A stretch of 64,000 nt of DNA. Source: Gigantopelta aegis (taxonomy: Eukaryota > Mollusca > Gastropoda > Neomphalida > Peltospiridae). Location of the stretch: positions 103,112,017-103,176,016 of the forward strand of contig NC_054702.1 in the NCBI RefSeq assembly GCF_016097555.1. The letters run 5' to 3'. The position numbers were made by a program, and so were the translations under genes. The first letter of the stretch is position 1, and each line of letters begins with the position of its first letter. The notes beneath the pieces are model-generated. The model had not been told where the DNA came from, did no database searches, and worked only from the letters and a program-made list of their open reading frames with translations. Below are positions 1 to 23,040 of the stretch, one piece after another.

Positions 1-143
1 ACGCGGACCGAAGAAACACCAATTATTACACATAGGAATATAGTTCTATTTAAACAATAAACAGAAATAAGAAAGAACGAGTGAAAAGTTACCTATAATT
101 TTAATGATATTGTTTGAAATGCCTTTTAAAGACAATGTAATAG

Positions 144-347
144 CTAAAATGCACGAACAATATAATATTTAATTTGCTCGTAATACGTGTCTGAGTCGTC
201 ATCGGTGTGTTTACTTTTATTGATGTTCATGGAATTATTCGTTGCTGAAAAGTTTAAGTTTATATTAAATGTGCCTCCATAAATCATCGCTCCACTGAAT
301 AATCCGGTTGACAGTTCATTCAAGTTTTCTACGTGAGGAGACCGCAT
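144..347 (-). CDS. Possible exon of an unidentified protein (hypothetical)
   Basis: An open frame starting with ATG reads for 67 codons on the minus strand. The peptide is not low-complexity: it contains GGTFNINLNFSA and then a polar acidic stretch with TDDDSDTYYEQ. A GTAAAC donor-like site lies inside the frame after the NINKSK codons, so a shorter first exon is possible. Its 5' side abuts a transposon-like element at 357-963, so upstream exons or a promoter would lie beyond or within that element. I do not recognise a family. It may be a chance frame in AT-rich DNA or the edge of a gene lying mostly left of the window. Confidence 0.25.
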   Translation of the reverse strand: MRSPHVENLNELSTGLFSGAMIYGGTFNINLNFSATNNSMNINKSKHTDDDSDTYYEQIKYYIVRAF

Positions 348-356
348 TGTTGCTAA

Positions 357-963
357 AGTCGACGACAGTCACTTTTCGCACCCTTGTTTTGGCTTCGTAC
401 ACAATAAATATAGCATATCTTACCGTAATTTCACTAGAAATCCATATTTCGTAAAAGGTGCAATTTTTTAATCACAAGATTTTGTTCAAAGACATCCAGG
501 TGCATTAGTAATGTTAAAAAAAGAAAAAAAATTCAATAGCAATTTCATATTGGAATTTTTTCAAAAAGGAAACGTCATGTACCCAGTTTATGGTTATTGT
601 AAGGATATGCAAAGTGACGTCATTGGAATACTGACGTCATTTAAATAAAAAATTAGCTGTATTATTACAATGCTGCGCCACATTAAAATAAAAACTAGTC
701 TACTAACCTTGACCCCTGTCAAATTCCTATAACAAGCAGACAACGCTGTTTACAGGTCGGTACAGTTTTTTTATTTTTCATAATTCTGGACAAAATATTA
801 ATTTGAAGTTTTGAAAGATGAAAGAAATAAAACGTACCTTTTGTCAAATATATCATATCACAAAATTACGGTTGGAGATGTTTTATTTATTGAAAAAGAA
901 TAAGAATTGCGTACGATGTAACGAAGCCAAAACAAGGGTCCAAAAAGTAACTGTCGTCGACCT
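357..963. mobile_element. Non-autonomous DNA transposon with TAA target duplication
   Basis: The ends form an inverted repeat of about 45 bp: GTCGACGACAGT at the left and its complement at the right, each continuing through a TTGTTTTGGCTTCGT block. TAA flanks both sides (354-356 and 964-966), which fits the 3-bp TWA duplication of PIF/Harbinger-type elements. There is no transposase frame inside. Two TGACGTCA palindromes (615-622, 632-639) sit in the interior. Confidence 0.7.
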
Positions 964-966
964 TAA

Positions 967-3023
967 CTATCGTGGATTAAAAGCTCGTTGGTAGTAGTGT
1001 TCCCGTCTCAAGTTTTGGTATCGCGCTCATTAAATTGTAAATATTTGTCACCGTTTTCGTCTGTTTTCAGTTCAAATTTTCCACAAAATAACATTTTAAA
1101 CAAACGAAGCACAAACTTTGTTTACATATCGCGAAGGGCATTCCCGGTAACCATGTGCTATAAATAGTAGCGTTGAATACGGTATAGTTCCGGCAGTTGA
1201 GTTGAATACGGAAAGTTGTATTCAATTCTTGTATTCAGAGCTGTATTTATATAGTAAGATTTAATGGGTATGTAATAAAGTGGTTTACATTGTTTCTATT
1301 GCCTACATGTACATGTCGCATGTGCGTTTAAAATAAAGACATTTAGAGAAAACATAGCTGGGGTAATAAATAGAATAACAAACTCGATACCAGTTATTAT
1401 CAAATGTATGTCCCGAGTGAAATACTTTTCATTTGTCACTCGCTAAAGCTCGCGACAACTAAACATTATTTGATTCGGGATATAAATTTGGTAATAACTG
1501 GCATCTCGTTTATTATCCTCTATATAACTCAGGCGCTGTTGTTCATTCGCCACGAACATGATGAAGGGGTGGATCTAATTGTACAGTCGTGTTAAAAAAA
1601 AAAAAGGCAAAAGGGCATCTTGTCTAAAGTGGGAGGGGGTTCGAACCCCACTACCCCCACCCTGTATTGTATTGTATTGTATTGTATTCTGTAGTGGCTT
1701 CAAATGCTCTCTAAAATACGTTCACATTTCATGGCTCTGCAATACTGACGTAAAACACGATTTTGCTGCCGAAACCATCCATGAAGAAAACTTACTTTGA
1801 GCAAACCCGGCGAAAAACCACCTCAAGGGCAGGTTTAAACAAGCAATACAATTGTAACCCAGTGTTAAACTAGGATTACTGAAAACCAGACATGTGAAAT
1901 GCACAGTAAACATGACCCAGTGTTTAACCTAGGTTTAAACCATATGTTTCCAAAAACCACTGATAACCTAGACATATAAAATCGGCCTGTTGCAAGTTTG
2001 TATGAATCCGTCTTGGTCGCATTCTCTCACAATACATGATCTGTACTTAGAACTGGTGTGGCTGCCCTCGCCATCCTGATCAATTTTTTCCCCCATATAT
2101 TTTGGTCCGTTTCATGATCACATGTCAAATGGTTTGCCTCAACATATATTGGCCTGTTTTACAATCCTAACAAGATTTATTACGGCGGGGGTTTGTTTTG
2201 ATAGTCATCCTACTTGCAACATACACGTGTACAATGCTTGTTACGTCAGTGTGTACTTGTTTGGTAGGAAATGATTGAATGAAAATTAATATATCATATT
2301 ATGAATCATTTAAGGCAACATAATGTTTCCCTTTGTCCCGATATCTGCTCCATTATATAATAAACAATTTCACAAAAACTTTAACAAAGAAAACTGTTAG
2401 ATCTTCAGTCATAACTTTTTTGTCCTGATTGCTAAACATATATATAAATAGATTCCTTTCAATATTCATGAAACAAATTTCAGTTCAGTAGGCTTTTATT
2501 GTTCATTTGGTGTATCACTTGATGTATTCATCAGGAGACCAATGGTCCTAATAACACTACTGCTAACAGGGCTATACCCTGATCAAAATCCTAGCGGGGA
2601 GGGGGAAGAGGCACTACTTTTTATAAACAAATGAAACACTATACAAATGAAACCCTTAGATGTGTATGCTATTTTCTGGAGTTAAAAAAAAAGGAGAAAA
2701 AGTGAGATTCTCAGGGAGGCAACTGCCTCTCCTGCACGCCCCCCCCCCCCCCCCCCCCCCCCCCCGGAGGGTACGACCAAGGCTATACATCAACACAAGC
2801 TGACAGGCTTGTGTAATGAACTAGTAAGTATATGTCAAAGTAAACAACTGCAACTGGCATTCATTAGTACTCCAATATCCAGCACCCACCATCCTGTGAT
2901 GCACCCGATAAAAAAAAACACCAAACAAATATTTTGACTGCCATTCTTTATATTATAAAACCAAGATTGTACCCAGAGGTGGGTACCTTGATGCGCAGTG
3001 GGTGGATGCTCCCTATTTAATTT
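967..3023. other. Intergenic stretch, no gene seen
   Basis: No exon with plausible splice sites was found. It holds a foldback at about 1388-1520, a short TATTG microsatellite near 1672-1688, a palindromic vertebrate-like run of CCAGTGTTTAA motifs near 1858-1930 and a poly-C run near 2739-2765. It lies downstream of MRPL49. Confidence 0.6.
1388..1520. repeat. Foldback (inverted repeat)
   Basis: The left arm, starting GATACCAGTTATTATCAAAT, is mirrored by the right arm ending ATTTGGTAATAACTGGCATC. The centre carries CTCGCTAAAGCTCGCGAC. It resembles the hairpin at 39267-39410 in layout: arms of 40-60 bp around a short GC-rich core. Confidence 0.6.
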
Positions 3024-3029
3024 TTTATT
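3024..3029 (-). promoter_or_regulatory. Putative polyadenylation signal of MRPL49
   Basis: AATAAA on the minus strand, about 185 nt downstream of the MRPL49 stop codon. Position and motif fit a poly(A) signal; no cleavage site evidence is available. Confidence 0.5.
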
Positions 3030-3212
3030 GTTAATAACATCACCATAAAATGTTTTTGTCAGTGAAGGTTCACTTTCTTTTCTTAAAAAAAGTCCTCTTG
3101 TATGTAAATGCTACAGAAAATCTTGCATACATGTCTGCAAACCCACACTTCTTTTCAGTAATAAGAAAAGCAACAAAAAGCAAACAAATCAATTTATATC
3201 ATTTTCAACACA

Positions 3213-6200
3213 TCAGAATCCTTTCTGCAGCAGCAGTTTTGACACTTCCTCTAAATGGAGTCCTTTGACCTGTACATAGCGTGACACTTCATGAACACGA
3301 GTGAAGACGGACTTTCCAGTCACTTGTTCTAGGTGGCTCCTAAGGTCTGCTTCAAACGCCTGTCAAATAAAAATGAAACTTTATTTTCTAAACATAGTAT
3401 TCATTATATTTGAAAGTAATTACTGATTGTAGTGAGCTGTATAGTTGTAAGCATGACATTGGTAACAAGCAGGCAGTGGGGATAGTAGCAATGGCCAACT
3501 TAAATCGCTGCCTATGAATAAACTTTCTTCATTTATACTTATGTTCATGCTTATATCCAATTAAGGTTCAAGTATGCTGTCCTGGGCCCACACCTCAGCT
3601 ACCTGGGCTGCCTGTCGAGGATAGCGAGTTAGTGGTTAGTTGTTAGTGATAGAGAAGTCATACACCTACCCACTGAGTTGCTAAGACTTGGAAATTTAAT
3701 ATTGTACAGTATTTCAAAAAGCCATTTATATGATTATCTTATATCCATTTTCATAATTTTTGACTTCATGAGTTTTGCAAAAACACTTTAATTATTTTAG
3801 ATATATATAACAATGAATATATGTAAGGTATTACCCAAATATCTCCTTCCACTTGTTTAATTTTCACGAGTTGCCTAGTTCCCGCATGTGAAGTCTCCAA
3901 GTACACCGGGAACATATGGTTTTTAGTTCTTTTTATGAAATATGGATGCGTAGTTGATGATGCTGGAAAAAAAAAGTGATTACCGGTACTCAGTTTATAA
4001 AGCTACAAAAAACATAATAATATAATTAGTATTTTAAGTAATAGTAGTTGATTTTCTCATCTGCTGCCTATCTGCACTCTGGAAACTGAAGATATATATT
4101 GTTATACAAATTTTATACAGATCATATTGTCATGTCTAAGAAGTCAATCTCACAAATTAAAAAGTCTAGAACAATACAATGTACTTACTAATAAAGAAAC
4201 TTTAGTTCAACATGTTTAAAACAAGATAATAACAAGGCACACAATAATGCAGTTTATAAAAACAATTGTAAGAAAGTGGGCACCACCACACAAAGTTATA
4301 GTTTTCATACTTTCCTGTTATATATTACATTGCACATGTATGCTCACAATGGGTGTATTAATACTCAGGGTGTGCACTTTACAGTCGCCTGATCGCCCAT
4401 GGCAAGTCAAAATAGCATCAGGCAAGTCAAAACCTATCACATGTCGCCCGCCTGGCGACCGTAAATTTGCGCATATGGTATTATATATCAAAATGCAAAT
4501 AACTAATGCTTGTAAGAGATCGGAAAGTTATTTTTTATTTATTGTTTTCGACTGGTTTCCTATTAGTATCTGCGCAACCAAACCCATATAGGACATAATA
4601 GCAGCCAGTCTATCGAACAGTCTAAAACCATTCGGAATGCCTCGGCCGTTTTTGATTACCTATTCGAAAAACCTCAACCACATAAATGCATTCATAGGTT
4701 CAATCGGAACACCTTGGCCATGTCCGTCTACTTTCCATTTAGTTACAATCGGAAAACTCTTCACATTCCTCTACGCTATGTTTCGCAGAAAGATTTTGTT
4801 TACGAGCCTGAGGTTTTCCGAAGTTACATTTTGTTGGAACATTTTAATGGAGTCTACTATACCAAACACCCATTTGTCACTGCGAACGATGTCAACATAG
4901 ATTTATGTCAGCTTAGCATTTGTTTAGTCCTCGTCATACGGCCATAAGAGCACCTTATTCATTCCAAGACTGAGTCTTGGTAAAACATTCCTGATGTTGA
5001 TTGTGTGGATCCCGTGACAACATACCGGTAATAATTATAATTTAATTACTACAGTTTGTAATATAACTAAAACAAGTTCTGTTTGCTTCTTTTGTGTAGT
5101 TATTATTGTTTGTATGATATGATAACATGTTTTTAAAGTGCAATTTAAGTTAGTTCTTTTTTTTTAAACAGAATTCGGTCGCGGGCCATTCAAAAGTTGT
5201 ACGGGCGAGTCAAAGTGTTGCTGTGAGTGGCCTGATTGGCCAGTCAAAAAAAATCCCATGTACATACCCTGAATACAACTTCTAAGATTAATTGAAAATG
5301 CATCACACAGATGGAAATAAGGAAACATATAAATAGTAAATGCTAATATTGACTTGAGCTAAAATTCTTATCCACAGTATCAGGAAGTTAACCATGTTAC
5401 TGGCAATAAAAAATATAAAAAAATAATACAATCCTTTAATGTTCAGATGTGAAATCATGTTACCTGTAGGTGCAACCCACCCAGATGGGGTGGGGTAACT
5501 GCCATGCTGGGGCGGATCAGGTACTGTTAGTTTTGGTAACAATTTCTCTACATATTTGAATTCTTTGTGAGAAACTTCTACCTCTGGATGGTCATCTGTA
5601 ATTTTCAAGTCATTTGAGGTTTCATTATGAAACTGAAATTTGAAATAAAAAATAAAGCAATTAATAAATGATATAAAATGATATGCCATTAAAGAGCATT
5701 TTATAAATTTATATTAAATTGCAAGAATATATTTCTTTTCACTACAGTAATGTTCCATCAACAAGTATGTGCAACACTGAGTGAATGTCTCTCTCTCTCT
5801 CTGCGTCTCTATTTTTTTTTTCTCTCTCTCATTCTGTGTGTGTGCGCATGCGTGCGTACATGCGTGTTTCTCTGTGCATGTCAATATATGTAAGGGTCCT
5901 CCAGGGATTTATTCAGGATATTTTGCCAGGGCAAAAGTAAAAGAAATGAAGTAAAAGAATTAATTTTAAGCCTTAATGACAGCTGATTGCTAAGGGAGAT
6001 AATCAACTATTTACCCAAAGACATGCACGATACCCCATACACCCCCAAGGCTTTAAAATGTGTATAATTTTTTTTTTTTAAGAGGTACACATTCTCTTGC
6101 TGTTGTTGGTTTATATATATATACATAGACACGCACACAAACACAGAGACTGCGGTGTCTTGGGGGTAAATAGTTGATTATATCCCTTAGCAATCACTAA

Positions 6201-7887
6201 ATATTTTATAAAATAGCACATTTTAATTCATTTTTTAAAAATATTTATGGATTCTTGGGGTATCTTGGTGGTGTCTTGTGGTATATTGGGGTAAACAGTC
6301 GGACCCCAAGATGGACATTTGAACAGTTATCAATGCTCTCTAACCATCAAAGACCAATCTATATAAATTCTGCGCAATCACTGCCTACCAAACGGTAGTC
6401 AAAGATTCCCTCTCATACAACAATCCTAACATTTTGAAATTAAGTACCTTTTACATCAATCATTTTTTAGTTTCACACAGTAATTACTAATACACACACT
6501 ACAGGAAGAAACCTGTCAGTAACTACGTATTTAGCCGGGTTTCTTCATGTAGTGTGTCTATTAGTGATTAATATATGAAATGTTTTTAATCAAGGAACTC
6601 GAATATATTTGATGTAAAGGTATTTAATGTCAAACTTAGAATTGTAATTGTATTAGAGCGGGAATCTTTGACTACCATTTGGAAATGATGGTTGTACGAT
6701 GTTGATAACTGTCCAAATGTACGTCCCATCTTCCTACAAATTTAGTTTTTTTTAAATAATTTTAGTTTTGTTTGAGGTAAGAAGAAAAGTGGTCTTTTAA
6801 CTGAACTTTTTTTATATTTTTGTGTCAGACTGACGGTAAGAGAGCTATAGACTAAAAGTCTAGACTAGTCAAGAGTACATGGGCTACAACTAGCCCGAGC
6901 ACTCTGGCTTAAGAGAGCTAGGCGGACATTTGGATATAAATACGCTCTCATTACAGTCAAGAGACCAAGCTATGTATTTTTTTGGCAATTCTCGACAACC
7001 AAAAAGTTGGCAAAGATTTCCACTCTAATACCACAACAATCCTATGTTTGACGTCAAATACCTTTACATCAATCATTTTCGAGTTAATTGATTAAAAAAA
7101 ATACACATACTAATCACTAATACACATACTACAGAAAGAAATCCGACAGCACCCACATTCAGCTACGCTTCGTGACACTCCGTCGCAAGAATTACAAGAA
7201 TTACAAAGCTTGGCAACCTATTTCGTGACGTAGATCACGTGATCGTCCACTGGGCGATTCCGCCTTGTGCAACAGTTACAGGGGCCATCTCATACCAAGC
7301 GACGTTACAACATGGAAGAGTTGTCTAATGGTTTCCTCTCTAACACAGTGATAAAATTACCAAATATTTGACATCCAATAGCCAATGATTAATGAATCAA
7401 TTTGCTGTAGTGGTGTCGTTACACAAAACAACCTTTTTTTTGGTGACTGTTGGGCACTTGTCGTTTTGAGACGGCCCCTGGAAGACGGAATGGTCGAGTG
7501 GGCGATCATGTGACGCATCATCACGATATAGGTCGGCGAACTTAGAATTCTGCTGTCCGGAGTTTGCAGTTTTGGTTGTCGGCAATTGCCAAAAAATACA
7601 TAGCTTGGTCTCTGACTGTAATGAAAGCGTATTTATGTCCAAATGTCCGTCTAGCTCTCTTACAGTCAAGAGTACTCGGGCTAGGGCTACAACCTTCTTT
7701 TGGTCGCTTAGACCAAACTTCCATTTACAAAATAAAATTATGTTCTGTGTCATTGAATTGTAGCATGTTATTTAACAATTACATTGGCATGTGTTACGGC
7801 GACTCGTGTCATCGAATACGTTCTAAATGCATTTCTAGCCGCGCTAAGAAGTCTTCTTGACCTACAAAAGGTACTCAACGACTCCAT
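3213..7887 (-). CDS. MRPL49: Mitochondrial large ribosomal subunit protein L49 (mL49), four exons
   Basis: Exons on the minus strand are 7887-7783, 5632-5464, 3962-3835 and 3359-3213, with GT/AG at every junction and phases 0, 1 and 0. They join into 182 aa; the human protein is 166 aa. Exon 1 has a basic Ser/Arg/Leu-rich start (RSRRLLSAARNAFRTYS) typical of a mitochondrial targeting peptide. Exon 2 gives KYVEKLLPKL, then PDPPQHGSYPTPSGW, the family signature. Exon 3 gives PYFIKRTKNHMFPVY and VEGDIW; exon 4 finishes with a VKG motif and the usual C-terminal KGF. The domain corresponds to the Img2/mL49 family, a component of the mitochondrial ribosome large subunit. Intron 1 carries foldback DNA and intron 2 a transposon-like element. 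The gene is divergent from ribokinase. Start choice rests on the targeting-peptide pattern; an upstream in-frame ATG exists in the same frame at 7968 but is less fitting. Confidence 0.93.
3545..3700 (-). mobile_element. SINE group C fragment
   Basis: It matches the tail and body of the group C SINE seen more fully at 19281-19545: CATGCTTATATCCAATTAAGG, then CACCTCAGCTA and the TTAGTGGTTAGT block. The head is missing. It sits in MRPL49 intron 3. Confidence 0.7.
4366..5271. mobile_element. Transposon-like element with CAGGGT-type inverted ends
   Basis: The left end CAGGGTGTGCACTTTACAG and the complement of the right end CAGGGTATGTACATGGGAT form inverted termini. AATAC occurs next to both ends, but the duplication length is unclear. 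Interior frames at 4637-4900 and 4714-4947 overlap each other and match nothing I recognise. It lies wholly within MRPL49 intron 2. hAT-like by termini only. Confidence 0.5.
5993..6190. repeat. Inverted repeat around a TA/CA microsatellite
   Basis: GATAATCAACTATTTACCC in the left arm is mirrored by GGGTAAATAGTTGATTAT in the right arm, with a short TATATA/CACACA tract in the loop. In MRPL49 intron 1. Confidence 0.55.
6308..6735. repeat. Foldback element
   Basis: Left and right halves are reverse complements over about 200 bp: GACAGTTATCAA-type outer ends, GGTAGTCAAAGATTCCC inside, and CACTACAGGAAGAAACC near the centre. The inner block recurs in direct orientation at about 7010-7145, so it is part of a repeat family. 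Confidence 0.65.
6860..7700. repeat. Large foldback in MRPL49 intron 1
   Basis: Bases around 6880-7010 (GGACATTTGGATATAAATAC, AGACCAAGCTATGTATTTTT) are mirrored at about 7560-7690. A second pair of blocks at about 7205-7310 and 7440-7540 is mirrored too. The right arm lies 80-90 bp inside the intron from the first MRPL49 exon. Open frames at 7397-7753 are a by-product of the repeat. Confidence 0.6.
7328..7431 (+). mobile_element. SINE tail fragment (tail 1)
   Basis: ACATCCAATAGCCAATGATT through GGTGTCGTTACACAAAACA matches the tail of head-1 SINEs elsewhere in the window. No head remains. It lies in the loop of the surrounding foldback. Confidence 0.65.
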
Positions 7888-8525
7888 ACTGGATTCTGAA
7901 ATACTGGTTACCATACAGATGCAATGCACTATGGTAATGTGAACGGCCTTTCGGCGTAACAAAAACAACTAATGCCAGTATAACTTTGTCTATTCAAGAG
8001 TGACTTCGAATGACATGGTGAGTAGTGGGCAAGTCATGCATGGATCTGAATGAATCATGAACACTATCGAATGACATCCACCTCCCGGTTTAAAGGGAGG
8101 GTTAAGTCAAATATGAGCCTGATGTGTTGGAAAAACTGCATACCCGGATGAGCAACACAATGACACTTTAAGAAATGAAAAACGCGTAATTTTAGAATTA
8201 ATTTTTAAAAACGTGATTATTCCTGCTAACTGGGGGCAGCCATTTTGTTTTGTTTCCGGTGCGCCAGGAATTCTAGCTTGGGGCGAAGTGACGTCGGCTC
8301 CGACCAACTCCAGTGTATAAACAAACGCAGTCATTTATAACAAGATGCTTCGCTTTTATCAACCGGACTTGTAAAACGGCATAAATGACTTGATAATATA
8401 ATAAACTATTTAACTAAATATATTTCACTTAGCATTAATATAACGATATGGGGTTATAGTTTTTCTCTCTTAAAAAATCCAAAGAAAAAATGCATTATTA
8501 GGCCTATTGGGACTACGTAACTGGC

Positions 8526-8659
8526 ATGGGCGTATGGGGACTCTTTGATTTGGGGGGGGGGGGGGGGGGGGCTGGAGGGGTTGATTTGCCCGAAATTTTA
8601 CCCAGATAAAAACTGCCCGAAGTTTTCCCACTGTTTTGCTCCCGGGTCGTACGCCCATG
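8526..8659. mobile_element. Small MITE with 8-bp target duplication and poly-G core
   Basis: It starts CATGGGCGTA and ends with the complement TACGCCCATG. GTAACTGG flanks it on both sides (8518-8525 and 8660-8667). An 8-bp duplication fits hAT-type transposition. The interior holds an approximately 18-bp G run. Length is 134 bp with no coding capacity. Confidence 0.75.
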
Positions 8660-10129
8660 GTAACTGGTCAGTTTTGTGATTTTAGATGGGAAAAGTCTAC
8701 TTAATCAAGGGTTTTACAGAATTATTTACAGTAATAAAGTAGGAACGGCTGGTAATGTCTATTATAATTTTAGGGGTAGCCGCGTGGCTACCCCACAGTA
8801 CCCTGTGATCTTTATAAAACATGCACGTATTTTTTGTGTGTTTAAACACATTGCCTGGGGACCGTCTAAATAAACACCTGTCAATCAGGAACCACAGGTA
8901 CAGGCCACGGGGAGAAAAGACCAATTAACTAAGAAAACACTCCGATTATCATTTCAGTCTGTGGGTTCATGTAGGGACAAAACACAATACAGTTATTTCG
9001 ACATTTTGACAATGATGGTTTATTTTGTATTGAAAAATAATATATACTTATTGCTGGATTACTGGGATAGATATTATTACAGAACACTGCGATGCATCCG
9101 CAAAAATCAGGTATGTTTTGTTTCTTCAGTTCTAAGACTAACTCCTGACGTGACACGTTAAGTATTAATTAAACACCGGCTCGCCAGAGGGCGTATTCAC
9201 AGGGATGGTACAAAATGTCTGTGCCAGTTATATACTAGTATACTAGCCGTCACATTTAACCGTTTTATTAATTAACTACAGGATTATACTTGTTGATATT
9301 TAGCAAACAGTTTTAAAAATATAGTAAAAAAACAACACACTACCCCCCCCCCCCCCCCCCCCCCTCCCCCGCAGAAAACCCAAACAACAAACAAAAACAA
9401 CAACAAATAGAAAGAAAGGGTTTGGTGTTTTTAGGAATGCTTCCGCAAACACATGTTTTCCTCTTTTTTTATTAGGCCTTAGTTGTAATTTTGCTGGACA
9501 TTTTTCTTCTTTTTTAGAGTGTTTTTGAAAGATTTCTGATACACCCTGCAAATCCAAGCCATTATATATATATATATGCAAATAGATTCAGCTTAGTTTA
9601 ACTATTTACACATTTTATTTTTGCCAAAAAATATACATTTTGTAGTCATACATACATATTTATATATAAAATAATATAATGTGCACATTGCGGGGAATGG
9701 TATGTAGCATCGGGTTACAATCGATAAAATTCTATAGTAAATGGGTAATACATGCATAGCAATAATATACAATATAATAACATATGTCATGTATCAATGT
9801 CTGTTCTATGCGTGGTAGCAGTGTTCAAATAATTACACAATTTAATTAGCTGTTATGAACTGTCGCTGGACAGCAGTTGCGTTAATTTAAATGTTGATGG
9901 TTTATTATAATAAAAAGGTTTAATATATTTATTCCTTATGGTACTGTAGAAAGGATACACTAGAACAAAGTGATATTCGTTTTCTACTACATTCATATTG
10001 CAGAGACTACAAATTCTATTAATAGTGCCAGTAAAGCTATCTCGAATGTGTTCTGCTCCTTCCCTGAAATTTTAACATTTGATTTTGACTTATTTTCGTT
10101 GTTATATGTAAACAAAAAAACAAAAAAAG

Positions 10130-10320
10130 TAACTGTCCTGGGCACACCGCAGCTATCTGAGCTGTCTATCCGTGTCTGTCCAGGTCAGATGGTTAGTGCA
10201 TGTTTAATTAGTTGTCTGTGATAAGTGAGATAGGTCGTTGTTATGATCTTAATCCTATCCATCGAGTCGTTAAAACTCGCTCTGGGTAGGAGCGTGCACC
10301 GGGCTGCGAATCCGGTACAG
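10130..10320 (-). mobile_element. SINE group C fragment
   Basis: It shows the group C body in reverse: CAGCTATCTGAGCTGTCTAT, then GAGTCGTTAAAACTCGCTC and CCGGGCTGCGAATCCGGTAC. It ends about 100 bp before the ribokinase ATG, so it lies in the promoter or 5' UTR region. Confidence 0.65.
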
Positions 10321-10418
10321 CATAACGACATAGCTCAGATAACCAACCGAACGCGCTTCAAGTGCCAACACAACTGTACGCCTTGCTATAATAGTAGATT
10401 ATATTAACTATTTGCAAC

Positions 10419-22095
<11,677 letters not shown>

Positions 22096-22210
22096 TGTGA
22101 ACGTTTCGGACAGACATCAACAGACAACAGGAAACCAAATTAATTTTTGTAACCGTTGTGATACCAAAGAATACCTAGGAATTATGTCATGTAATTTACA
22201 AAATATATAT

Positions 22211-22216
22211 AATAAA
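22211..22216 (+). promoter_or_regulatory. Putative polyadenylation signal of ribokinase
   Basis: AATAAA 115 nt after the ribokinase stop codon. Confidence 0.55.
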
Positions 22217-22313
22217 CAGCAAACGAATCGCGAGATTCAAAATCATAATATAATTGTGTGCAATTGCAGTTATAATTTTTAAATATTATATCAACTATCA
22301 AAAGTTGAAGTTT

Positions 22314-22567
22314 GAGCACATTGAATTATCCATCATCGGCTACAGGATATGAAATATTTGGTAATTTTGACAAACAGTCTTAGAGAGGAAGCAGGCTTCA
22401 TTTTTTCATTAGTAGCAAGGGATCCTTTATATGCACCATTCCACAGGATAGCAAGTTAGCACATACTACGGCCTTCGATATACCTGTCGTGGTGCACTGG
22501 TTGGAACGAAAAATAGGACCACCGACAGAGATCGATCCCACCTTACCACTGGGCTACGTCCCGCCCC
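22314..22567 (-). mobile_element. Diverged head-1 SINE
   Basis: Reverse orientation: GGGCTACGTCCCGCC complements the head, GATCGATCCC-type box B is visible, and AGTAGCAAGGGATCCTTTAT complements the core. Tail 1 is degraded. No target duplication is recognised. Confidence 0.75.
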
Positions 22568-22663
22568 CATATCAACCATCAATTCACAAAAGCTGACAGA
22601 TTACTTAATTTAGTGAATTTAAAGTAACAACAATTTAATTAATTTTTTTAAACATCCATTGGT

Positions 22664-22803
22664 CAGGGCCGTAGCTAGTATTTTGTGTTTGGGGGTGGGG
22701 GGGGGGGGGGGCAACTGAGTAGTTAATAGTCTAAAACTCTTTAAACGGTTAAGAAGATAATATTTCTATACCCCCCCCCCTCCCCCCGCTAACTACGGCC
22801 CTG
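22664..22803. mobile_element. Short inverted-ended element with poly-G and poly-C
   Basis: CAGGGCCGTAGCTAG at the left and CTAACTACGGCCCTG at the right are inverted; inside, a G run near 22683-22710 and a C run near 22771-22786 can pair as well. No convincing target duplication. Confidence 0.55.
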
Positions 22804-22976
22804 TAGGTAATTATTTCTCGTTTCTTTTTCTGTTCAGTATATTTCTGCCCTATGATCCAGAAACAAAGACTCGTGAACCAGAGAAGCCTTTGGAATCTGT
22901 GCAACTTTCGTTGGAATCCCGCTAATATACATTTTTCGTTAAAATATATTAATCATATTCATATACTTACCTTAAT

Positions 22977-23040
22977 TTGACACCCAATGGCTGATGTGTA
23001 TTTTTATTCTGGGGTGTCCTTAAATATGCATTCATTCATT
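22977..23040 (+). repeat. SINE tail fragment (tail 3)
   Basis: GACACCCAATGGCTGATG, then GGGGTGTCCTTAAATATGC and ATTC repeats. The same tail type appears reversed at 51718-51796. Confidence 0.5.

Larger units (their letters stand above)
7888..10418. other. Divergent intergenic region between MRPL49 and ribokinase
   Basis: About 2.5 kb separates the two start codons, which point away from each other. No TATA box or Inr could be assigned with confidence. Contents are a small MITE (8526-8659), a perfect hairpin GGGGTAGCC-GCGT-GGCTACCCC at about 8773-8794, a poly-C run near 9344-9364 and a SINE fragment (10130-10320). Small open frames here lack codon structure or splice context. Confidence 0.6.

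Noticed and set aside
4637..4947. Two overlapping open frames as a transposase remnant
   Set aside because: No recognisable motif, and they overlap in different frames inside an AT-rich element.
7397..7753. 118-codon minus-strand protein before MRPL49
   Set aside because: It lies within foldback arms and a SINE tail; no coding signature.
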